The notes below the pieces were generated by a model. It was not told the origin of the DNA. It was given only the letters and a program-made list of their open reading frames with translations, and made no database searches. From the IMG/VR virus record IMGVR_UViG_3300046170_000446, positions 41,118-105,117 of that record: DNA of 64,000 bases. One strand, written 5' to 3'. The position numbers were made by a program, and so were the translations under genes. The stretch is from a virus. The stretch's first letter is position 1. The number at the start of each line of letters is the position of its first letter. Shown here in pieces: positions 24,864 through 32,500 of the stretch.

Positions 24864-25477
24864 TTGACCATACTCCCGAAAAGCCCTTCAATAACTTGAC
24901 TTGGCGTGAGCGCCCTCATCGACAAAAGCTCTCTTAATCTTAACCAGCCCTCTATCACATGATCAGAAGCCCCTAAACCTATAGAATTAGAGTACCCTGC
25001 GAGGCAAGACTCTACCACCTCTCGCTCCATGCCCTTATTATCCCTCAAGACCTCTATAAAGAAACTGAGGTCTTGATCAGCCCACCTCTGATAGAGCAAA
25101 CTAATATCAAAAGGGTGGCTCTCCTCCCCGTCTCCGTTAGGACACCATACGGCTCGACAGCGTGACTTAATCGTAGGAGAAACACCTCCAAGATCATCTG
25201 CCCACAAGAATATGCCGACCTTCTCAAAAGGCTCTTCGATGACCTTGAGAAGCGCATCTGAAGATAAAGGACTCGCGATGTCTAATCTGCCGATGATTAT
25301 CGAACTAGGGTTTACAGCGCCTTTACGGTTAAGCTGTACGACTTCGCGAGCCTCATCTTTCTTGAGCCCGCGACCCTCCATACCGAAAGGCTTTCTTAGT
25401 AAACGACCAAAGAGCATGGCTTCCTGGGTACAGGTAGCTTCCGCAGTAGGCCCATGATAAAGTGCTGGTGTGAGCAT
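24860..25477 (-). CDS. clamp-loader delta-prime-like protein (HolB-like)
   Basis: ATG 25477 with AGGAGG is preferred over a start 48 nt upstream. The 205-residue protein has a degenerate P-loop (LYHGPTAEATCTQEA in place of GPxGxGK), LIIG-type strand SIIIGRLDIA, the diagnostic SDALLKVIEEP helix, and TIKSRCRAVWCP, the SRC-finger strand of delta-prime and gamma subunits. No ATP hydrolysis is expected, as in bacterial delta-prime. It is truncated relative to HolB (about 330 residues), with only a short collar. Confidence 0.8.
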   Translation of the reverse strand: MLTPALYHGPTAEATCTQEAMLFGRLLRKPFGMEGRGLKKDEAREVVQLNRKGAVNPSSIIIGRLDIASPLSSDALLKVIEEPFEKVGIFLWADDLGGVSPTIKSRCRAVWCPNGDGEESHPFDISLLYQRWADQDLSFFIEVLRDNKGMEREVVESCLAGYSNSIGLGASDHVIEGWLRLRELLSMRALTPSQVIEGLFGSMVK

Positions 25478-25526
25478 GGTTATACCTCCTGCTTCACATA
25501 CACTATAAACACACATAGGTGGCAAG

Positions 25527-25685
25527 ATGAATGAAGACTACACCCTCGAAGAGTTATACGAGATTAACCGAGAAGCGATTAAAAAAGAGCTCCCTGAGCT
25601 CGATGAAGAAACTCTCCATGACGAAGCCTGTGATGCGGCGCTGACGCAACACCTTTATCAAGAGCTGGCTAAAAAAGACTCATAA
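25527..25685 (+). CDS. small acidic protein (52 aa)
   Basis: An isolated plus-strand frame divergent from the delta-prime gene: MNEDYTLEELYEINREAIKK and onward to LAKKDS. AGGTGG lies 5 nt before the ATG. Strongly helical and acidic. It overlaps the end of the convergent gene by 28 nt. Function unknown. Confidence 0.5.
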   Translation: MNEDYTLEELYEINREAIKKELPELDEETLHDEACDAALTQHLYQELAKKDS

Positions 25686-26008
25686 CTCTGTTGAAGCCGA
25701 GCCTCGACAATCCCTATCGCGTCCTGATCCTGTTTGGCGCTCCAATAGTCCCTACAGCTCTCTAAACTGCTCTCAGTACCCTCAACACTCAAAGACTCCA
25801 AAACAGGCACATAGATGCCTTCCCATTCGTCATATCGGAAGGTGAGCACCTTTGAGGTTAAAGAGTCTGTGACGTACACGTTTCTTGACGTGTTACCCAC
25901 CATGCTCCTAGGAAAGCCTACATGGGTTGTGCCTCTTAAAACTCCTAAGACCGCTAACGCGATGTCTTGGTTGATGGGTGTAAGCCCTCTCTTCAGTCCT
26001 GTAAGCAT
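25658..26008 (-). CDS. protein of unknown function beside the iteron array
   Basis: I start the gene at ATG 26008, which has AAGGAGG 8 nt upstream, giving 116 residues (MLTGLKRGLTPINQDIALAV...). A longer frame from a TTG inside the 32-bp repeats has no ribosome-binding site. The sequence has a helical N-terminus and a beta segment (NVYVTDSLTSKVLTFRYDEW). Because it lies next to the putative origin, an initiator or regulatory role is conceivable but there is no direct evidence. Confidence 0.55.
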   Translation of the reverse strand: MLTGLKRGLTPINQDIALAVLGVLRGTTHVGFPRSMVGNTSRNVYVTDSLTSKVLTFRYDEWEGIYVPVLESLSVEGTESSLESCRDYWSAKQDQDAIGIVEARLQQSYESFLASS

Positions 26009-26059
26009 CTGATCTGCCTCCTTATTTCCAACTAAGCTCACTAGCAGGTTGCTTAGAGG

Positions 26060-26166
26060 CAAATTAATTTGGGCTTCAGGCAAAATGTTTTCAAATTAAT
26101 TTGGGCTTCAGGCAAAATGTTTTCAAATTAATTTGGGCTTCAGGCAAAATGTTTTCAAATTAATTT
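26060..26166. repeat. 32-bp tandem iterons (three perfect copies plus partial)
   Basis: Unit: C-AAATTAATTT-GGGCTTCAGG-CAAAATGTTT-T. Copies start at 26060, 26092 and 26124 and are identical; a fourth keeps only CAAATTAATTT (26156-26166). Each holds the 10-bp palindrome AAATTAATTT. Three helical turns per unit fits cooperative protein binding on one DNA face. Confidence 0.9.
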
Positions 26167-26200
26167 AACCTTAAATCGAGCCTAGAAGCGGTTTAACCTC

Positions 26201-26243
26201 CAAATTAATTTGGGCTTCGGGCAAAATGTTTTCAAATTAATTT
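26201..26243. repeat. further iteron copy with one mismatch plus partial copy
   Basis: A full unit at 26201-26232 differs from the consensus by one base (CTTCGGG for CTTCAGG) and is followed by another CAAATTAATTT at 26233-26243. It is separated from the first array by 34 bp. Confidence 0.85.
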
Positions 26244-26453
26244 GCTCGCAAATTGTTTTCAGCGGGGCAAATCTTTTTGTCTCTCATCAAAATCTTTTCA
26301 AGTCGCTAGAAGAGGTTTTCCAGCCTCTCGCCCCTGTAAGCTGTTGATTTCTTTGAGTTATTTTGTTTAGTATCTTTTAGAGAGTGTTTCTAATCTTTTC
26401 TAGATTAAAAAATCTACTTATCTAAAGATAAAGTACCCCTAAAATAATGAAAG

Positions 26454-26609
26454 ATGATCATTACTACTATGATGATTATTAGTATGAGTATGACTACTAC
26501 TAGGACTAGTATCAGTAGGATGAGTATGAGGAGTAAGAGTAGGATTATTATGAGCGACGTTATTATTATTCACATGGACTTCCCCACTCTACCCTATAAG
26601 TCTACTTAG
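26454..26609 (+). other. 3-nt-periodic segment, 34 consecutive triplets beginning with A
   Basis: From ATG 26454 every triplet up to about 26555 starts with A (ATG, ACT, AGT, ATT, AGG...), then the frame stops at TAG 26607-26609. As a 51-codon frame it would encode a Met/Ser/Thr/Ile/Arg low-complexity peptide without a ribosome-binding site. I read it as low-complexity DNA with period 3 rather than a gene. Confidence 0.4.
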
Positions 26610-26956
26610 ATAATTTACTTCTACCTACTTAGAGATTTAACGGCTCTCTCTCAGTAGAAGCACCCGACTATCTAGTAGAGGGTGGTGAGGTTGTGGAGCC
26701 TCCTTTAAACCTCTGTGATAAGAATAAGGTCTTATCCGCTAGAGGAACAGAGAGGGTCGCTGTTGGTAGACCCTATTTAGCCTACCTACCTTCTCTGCAA
26801 GGTTCTCCGAGTCCCTTCTCCAAGAGGAGTTAGGGCAACCCATGACTAGGATTTGTAAAGATCGCTAGAGGTGGCTCCCGCACGTTTCCACGACATCTCT
26901 ATCTCGGTTTTCAATCAAGTCTTGAGTGTGGGCGCTCAAGCCTCTCAACCGACACA

Positions 26957-27012
26957 CCTCCAAACGGAGGGTCTAGCAAGGTTCTTATGTAGCCCCAAAC
27001 TGAACCCTCCGT
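26957..27012 (-). other. mutually exclusive hairpins downstream of the giant virion gene
   Basis: ACGGAGGGT (26964-26972) pairs with ACCCTCCGT (27004-27012), but part of it can instead form CCTCC-AAAC-GGAGG (26957-26970). On the minus-strand transcript these follow the stop of the giant gene by 12 nt. They could terminate, stabilise or process the mRNA. There is no U-tract. Confidence 0.4.
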
Positions 27013-27023
27013 CAAGAGCCTTT

Positions 27024-27503
27024 TTACAGGTTATGTGCGAGGTACTCTGAGATGTCACCGCGAAGACCTGGGTACACGACGCTTAGCTGAGCGAGTGATT
27101 GTAGGTCGCTCGCTTGTTTACGGCGCTTAGTACGCTTAGTAGTCTTCGACTTGGTAGTCTTAGGCTTAGTACGCTTAGTAGTCTTAGGCTTGGTAGTCTT
27201 CGACTTGGTAGTCTTAGGCTTGGTAGCCTTAGGCTTGGTACGCTTAGTAGCCTTAGGCTTCGTTCGCTTGGTAGCCTTAGGCTTAGGCTTAGTAGCCTTA
27301 GGCTTCTTCGTTGTCTCAGCTAACTGAGTGCCAGCTTCCGCAATCGCCTGATTGAGGAGCTTCTTAACGGCTCTCTTGATAGCGCGACGGTTTTTCTCAA
27401 GACCCTCCTTCGCCACATAAGGAACACCATGCTTCTTAGCGATAGCCTTTAACGGAGTCGCCTTGATGCTTGAGTCTGCAAGTGCGCTAAAGTCTGTCTG
27501 CAA
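27024..27503 (-). CDS. C-terminal part of giant virion protein: SAP-like motif and histone-H1-like tail
   Basis: This frame continues the 27529-29397 frame once one base is removed from TTT at 27601-27603. The junction then reads K-T-T-K-S-T repeats into AIAKKVADLQTDFSALADSS. It holds a helix-extended-loop-helix segment (ATPLKAIAKKHGVPYVAKEG...RRAIKRAVKKLL) and about 70 residues of KATKPKPKATKRTKP-type repeats, like the C-terminal tail of histone H1. It ends with a normal globular-looking 30 residues (LAQLSVVYPGLRGDISEYLA). The apparent ATG 27503 is probably internal. Confidence 0.6.
   Translation of the reverse strand: MQTDFSALADSSIKATPLKAIAKKHGVPYVAKEGLEKNRRAIKRAVKKLLNQAIAEAGTQLAETTKKPKATKPKPKATKRTKPKATKRTKPKATKPKTTKSKTTKPKTTKRTKPKTTKSKTTKRTKRRKQASDLQSLAQLSVVYPGLRGDISEYLAHNL
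27125..27310. repeat. degenerate 9/12-bp repeats encoding K-T/A-K-P units
   Basis: On the plus strand, blocks such as GGCTTGGTAGTCTTA and CGCTTAGTAGCCTTA recur about 15 times, encoding Lys-Thr-Lys-Pro/Arg/Ser on the minus strand. Such arrays expand and contract easily. Confidence 0.8.
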
Positions 27504-27528
27504 ATCTGCAACCTTCTTAGCGATAGCT

Positions 27529-29397
27529 TTAGTGGTCTTGGTAGACTTGGTGGTCTTGGTAGACTTGGTGGTCTTGGTAGACTTGGTGGTCTTGGTAGAC
27601 TTTGGTAGACTTGGTGGTCTTGGTGGTCTTGGTAGACTTGGTGCGCTTAGTACGCTTTGTACGGGCTCTAGACGAACGCTCTTCTAGTCTCGCAAGCTCA
27701 GCCTTCAATCTCTTTCTGATCTCTCTCAGGATCGCTTTACGGGCTTCTTCTTTAGTAGCTGTCGTTACAGAAGGAGTTAAGCCGTATTTAACAGAGAGTG
27801 CCTTGAGGTCTTTAACCTTCAAACCGCTGATACTGCGACCTCTTAAGTCAAGGAACTGCCTATCTGCGGATAACTCCTCTGCGCTGATTGTAGGAGTCGT
27901 CGGTGCGGTGGTCTTAGTAGTCCTTCTTTGAGCTCTCTCAGCAGACCGAGCCTTTGCCCTGTCAAGCCTCTCACGTCTCTCGTTACGCTCCTTGACTCTC
28001 TTAACGCGAGCTTTCCGAGCCTCTTCCTCAAGACGTTTCTTACGCTTCGCTTCTGTGTCTGCTTCAGCAAACTCTTGGCGAACGCGAGGCTTCTTTTGAG
28101 GTGCGGTAGCCTGAGTTGTACGAGCCACTCTTACCGACTTAATGTGCTGGAACGCACTATAGCGACCCGCAAAAGTGTTCAAGTCAAACGAAGAGAGGTT
28201 AATCGACTCACTACGAGAAATCTCAGCAAGAGCATCCTTATCAGGGGCGCTGTAAACGCGGTTGATATAGTTGTCAGCCCCTTTGCGACCTTCTACGGTG
28301 TTCAGGTCAAACGCTGAAATATCTCCGCCCACAGATCGAGCCTTGATGTTTAGGTCTTCTGCCGAGATCACAGTATCTGCGCCTTCTTCTATGAAGGAGC
28401 TCTTGATGTTCTCAACTTGCTCGTCAATCTTACGGACAATGTTGCGTCTTAGACTCGCTTCGGTAGAGCGAGCTGTTACACGGATGCCGAGCTTCTTAGC
28501 CACTAGAGCCAGCTTCTCAACTCCCTCAACAGGTCTGTTTCGCTTAACCGCAGTATTGGCTTTCTTTAAGCCTCTCTTACGCTCGCTGACGAGAGCCCGC
28601 GCACTCTTAATATTAGCGTCTAGCTCTACAAGTGCAGAAGCCGCTCCTGTATCGCCCTTACGCTTTGCTTGATTTAAAGAGGCTCTATTGCTGACGAGGC
28701 TCGCTAAGCTACTCTCAGCATTTTGGAGCAGAGTCTCTAGCTTGGTAACCTCGTCCTCTAAGACTTTAGGATTAACTCTCGACTTCATTTTCAGAAGGTC
28801 TGCGATGTCCTTAGCGCCCTTAGCATTCTTAGCCGCTACGTCTCTTAAGACTTCTAGCTCCGCACTGTCCGTCACCACGCGCTCAAGTTTCTCTTCAGCG
28901 CCACGTTGCTCAGCAATCGCCTTATCTGCATCCCCACGCGTCTTTAGGCGCTTCTTAAGGCGCTCATCAAGACGCATACTTAAAGTGCTTAAAGGTGTAG
29001 ATGCTCCCTGAGGATAGTCTTTCTTTAGGTACTTCATCTCGCCATAAATGCCTGCTTCTACAGCCTGCTTTGCGAGCGTGTCGAACATAAGCTCGTAAAA
29101 GCGTTGGTCAGCACCACCTGAGCCTGGGTCACAGATATAAAAGTCAGGATTACCCGTAATCCCGTAAGCCTGATACATAAACTCTGCGTACTTCGCTTCG
29201 TTACCTGCCAAGAGCGCCTTCTCTGCTCTAGCTTTGATGCCTCTAGCTTTCTTAGTTTGCGCAGAGGTAGGAGTCTTGGCATTAAGAGCAAAGAAAGCCA
29301 CGTTCCCTGCATTCTCGATCTTCCGCTCAAGATTAGCGATCATGGTCGCACCGACGCGAGCTGGCTTACGCTTGATGCCTCGAAGAGAGACTCCCAT
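27529..29397 (-). CDS. middle part of giant virion protein (second frame)
   Basis: This 622-codon frame encodes alternating helical and coiled-coil regions, several Ala-Lys-rich stretches and two SAP/HeH-like segments (VEKLALVAKKLGIRVTARST; GLKVKDLKALSVKYGLTPSV). The frame is coding well before its first ATG: codons from about 29520 to 29397 read NLAQEIETVRRETRTSQQT and contain no ATG, GTG or TTG. It must therefore be entered from the 29510-33583 frame (one extra C at 29517-29519) rather than started alone. The last 20 codons (VYQDHQ repeats) are an out-of-frame reading of the K-T-T-K-S-T repeat after the extra base at 27601. Confidence 0.65.
   Translation of the reverse strand: MGVSLRGIKRKPARVGATMIANLERKIENAGNVAFFALNAKTPTSAQTKKARGIKARAEKALLAGNEAKYAEFMYQAYGITGNPDFYICDPGSGGADQRFYELMFDTLAKQAVEAGIYGEMKYLKKDYPQGASTPLSTLSMRLDERLKKRLKTRGDADKAIAEQRGAEEKLERVVTDSAELEVLRDVAAKNAKGAKDIADLLKMKSRVNPKVLEDEVTKLETLLQNAESSLASLVSNRASLNQAKRKGDTGAASALVELDANIKSARALVSERKRGLKKANTAVKRNRPVEGVEKLALVAKKLGIRVTARSTEASLRRNIVRKIDEQVENIKSSFIEEGADTVISAEDLNIKARSVGGDISAFDLNTVEGRKGADNYINRVYSAPDKDALAEISRSESINLSSFDLNTFAGRYSAFQHIKSVRVARTTQATAPQKKPRVRQEFAEADTEAKRKKRLEEEARKARVKRVKERNERRERLDRAKARSAERAQRRTTKTTAPTTPTISAEELSADRQFLDLRGRSISGLKVKDLKALSVKYGLTPSVTTATKEEARKAILREIRKRLKAELARLEERSSRARTKRTKRTKSTKTTKTTKSTKVYQDHQVYQDHQVYQDHQVYQDH
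27531..27650. repeat. 18-bp tandem repeat (alternating GTGGTCTTG and GTAGACTTG)
   Basis: About 12 nine-bp units encode K-T-T-K-S-T on the minus strand. One unit has an additional T (27601-27603) that breaks the frame. Confidence 0.88.
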
Positions 29398-29509
29398 CTC
29401 CTCAGCTTGAGCGATGGTTTCTTCCCAACGATTAAGAAGTGCTCTCTGCTCACGGGTTTGTTGCGAGGTTCTCGTCTCCCTACGTACCGTTTCAATCTCT
29501 TGAGCGAGA

Positions 29510-32500
29510 TTAAGAGCCCTGGACGTTTGCTTCGGTAACGCGCTTCTTACTCACAGCCTTTGCTTGAGTGCCGTTAATCTTAGCACTCAACTCGCTAATA
29601 ATCGCTCTGACTTGATCAGCATCTACACCGTCTCTACGGAGCTTATTAGCCAATGCAGTTACTCTAATCTTAGCCTGCTTAGCCTGTTCGATAAGACCCT
29701 CAGCACGCTGTTTCTCTGCTTCAAACTCACCGCGCTTGGTTTCAATCTTGTCACGAATATCACGGACGACCTCTGCGAGCTCGATCTCGTTGTACTGGTT
29801 TTTCAAGATGAGACGGCAGAAGTAGCTCACATCATCAGAAGACAAGAAACGGCTTGAGTCGAGTAGATTAGCCGCGTTGGTTACAGCTTGGTAAAGCTCG
29901 TTAGTAATGTCACCATTCGCGACGAGTGCTTTGTAGCGTGTCTTAAGAGTGTCGAGCCGAGCCTCTGAGATGAAGTTTTTAACTCTGCGGGGGTTCTTCT
30001 CAAACTCTGCCTCAAGAGCTTCCATTGAGAGTCCGACTTCTTCAAGGTCAGTAAGCCCAACCTCACTCATACTAATATTAGCTTGGCTCGTACCAATGCT
30101 GTAACGGTAAAGGTGATGTCTAACGAGCTTTTGACTCAGATCAAAAATCTTAACGAGCGTCTCGTTGTCTTTGACGTGCTGGTCTACTTCGCTAAGTAGT
30201 CGGTACATACGGGGATTAGCATCTGCCGTAGAGATATACTGACCTGAGAATACATGCTCAAGAATATCAAGGATCTCACCTTTGGTGATCTCAACACCTT
30301 CAGCAACCTGTAATCTCTTTGAGAGCTGAGCCTTGGTTAAAGAGCTACGGGCGCGGTCAACAGAGCCGACTGCCCCTCTCTTCGGTAAAATCTCGCTGAT
30401 GATGTGAAGAGGGATGCCCTTTGAGGTCAAATACTCACGGCAGAGGTTATCTTCAAGGCTCTCGCTGATGCGCCCAATCTTCGCAAAGTCTTGAGCTATC
30501 GACATCTTACGAGGCTCAAGGATAACCTTACGCCCCTTCTTAATCGCGCCGACACCCTCCTTTACGCTATCGAGTACCTCTTGGATGTCACGGTAGAGCT
30601 TCTCTGCCTTAGCGCGGAGCTTTCGATTATTAGTCGTAAGATTAAGACCCTCTACACTGCTCTCTCTTATTGCTTTGTTGAAGCTCGCATAGGCGCTCTC
30701 AAGGATGTCTCTCTCCTGCTCGAAAGATTTCTTACGCGCTTGTTCTGTCGCAAGCTCTTGTCGGAGCACAGCGATCTGACTGTCAATCTCATCTCTAAAC
30801 CTATCAGAGCGCGTTCGTGCTTTCTGATTTTCAGCGCCTACGATCTTCTCCTCAAGATCGCTAATCTTAGCCGTCTGACGAGACTCTGCATAAGCCTTAG
30901 CGTTTTGGATACGTCTTCTAAAGCGCATCCCAATCTCTTCTCTCACTGTTGAAGGACGCGTGGAGTCCATCATGCGAGTCCTTGACTGGCTTCCCCCTGT
31001 GGGTCGGCGGATTTCGCTAAGGTAAACGGAGTACCAATCATTAGCGAAGTCCTCTAAGAAATCGTCCACCTCTTCCTCGACAGAGACTTGGAAGCTGTCT
31101 TTGAGCTCCGCGAACAATCTGCGTGCTTCAACCAATGCTTCTCTTGTAGTCAAGTCCGTGGTGAGAGGCTCGCCCATGTTCGCCTTAGCGAAGTCACCTG
31201 AAGAGTTTTTAGCGACCTCATTAAGTATCGCTTGGGCAGAAGACTTGATCCCCTTAACGCCAATCTTCTTTAGTACCTCTGCGATCTTCTCTGCGGATAG
31301 ACCTTCTGCAAATAAACGATACGCAATAGCGTAAGATAAGTTGCTTGGGATTGCGCCAGCCTTAGAGTCAATGCTCGCGAAGTATTTAGAGAGCAAGTCG
31401 TCTTTTGCGCTCATCGTGCGGATAATGTCTGCGAGAGACATCTTATTTTTCTTACTCTTATACTTAGTGACCATTAAGATTAGGTCAGCGATCTCTTTAG
31501 CATTACCGCTTCTTAAAGCAGACGGATCAAGCCCTAGTTTAGTCAAGACTTTAGCCTGAGGTTCTGAGAGCGCATCTCCACCGAGCACCGTAGCCTCTAT
31601 CTGATCCATGCCTGCGACACCCTCAGACTTTTGGAATACCGCGTTGATCGCTTGTAAGGCTTGGCTCTTATTAAAGTTAGCCTTAAACTTATCCTCTGCG
31701 AGCTTAACGACGCGCTTCCCCATGTATACATCAAGCACTCTTTGGTCGAGTTTCCTCTCTAACTCTGCCTTCTCGTCTTTATTTAGCTTAGCTCTAAAAG
31801 CCTCTAATCGACCTGGATCACTAGGAGCTATCTTGTCGCCGATCTTAATCTTCTTTTTTCTTTCACTCGTCCATGTATGACAGAACCGCACGAAGATGTT
31901 TCTTTGGTTAGCACTCAGCCCCATGTAATAATCATGGAAATCAGGGTCGAGGTTTCTGCTGTGTGCGATGTCTTGAATAAGACGGTCACGAATAGGCTTC
32001 ATTACGTCTTCAGAGATCGCGACCTCTTCAAAACTACGGCTCGCCCTAGGCTTATCTAAAGTCTCGTAAAGGCTAACCAACTCTTCTTCGCTCATGTAAA
32101 GGGAGAGCTGTGGCATATTAGAAGAAGCCGCTTCCCCTTCTACTCTAGCTGAGAGCCCCTCAGTGTCTTCTTCCCCCTCTTCAGGAGAACCGCTAAAGAC
32201 ATTTACCCCTGCGCCTCCTACCTCAAGGCTGTGTCCGAAATAACCTCTTAGGGCTGAGACAGCACCTCTTTCTTTAGCGTCTATAAGTCTTTCGAGGCGC
32301 TTTTTCGTTACCTCAAACCCTACAGGGGCGCTGTTACCTTTAGCTACTGAGGCTTCAACTTCATTAATTTGACGAGTAAGTGTGCCAATCAAGGAGTCGA
32401 CGTCTTTAGACCTTTGCTCTCGGACTTCCCCTTCCGTGAAAGCGTCTCGACCGCGCTCAAGTAAAGCGGTGTAATCTCTTTGGATGTCCGTCACTAAAGT

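Larger units (their letters stand above)
26009..27023. other. 1-kb gene-free region with iterons, A-start triplet run and structured segment (origin/partition candidate)
   Basis: No convincing gene lies here, which is remarkable in so compact a genome. From left to right it holds a 32-bp repeat array (26060-26243), an AT-rich stretch (26244-26450), a 3-nt-periodic segment (26454-26575), a segment of mixed composition with several small hairpins (26640-26950), and competing stems (26957-27012). It is bordered by replication genes on one side and the giant virion gene on the other. Confidence 0.6.

Noticed and set aside
26009-26083. Upstream TTG start of the 25658 gene inside the iterons
   Set aside because: A well-placed AAGGAGG supports ATG 26008, and the repeat-encoded N-terminus would be fortuitous.
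26060-26243. CRISPR array
   Set aside because: The 32-bp units are directly contiguous without spacers and no cas-like gene is present.
26454-26609. 51-codon frame in the A-start triplet run
   Set aside because: No ribosome-binding site and an artificial composition. Kept as a sequence oddity, not as a gene.
27114-27323. Plus-strand frame rich in Leu-Gly-Ser-Arg across the Lys/Thr repeat
   Set aside because: It is the complementary reading of the minus-strand repeat array; its repetitive composition is explained by that gene and it lacks a ribosome-binding site.
29500-29560. Programmed +1 frameshift at TCT-TAA, like the prfB CTT-TGA site
   Set aside because: Not excluded, but the same one-base excess occurs in many genes without a stop at the shift point, so a common homopolymer cause is more economical.
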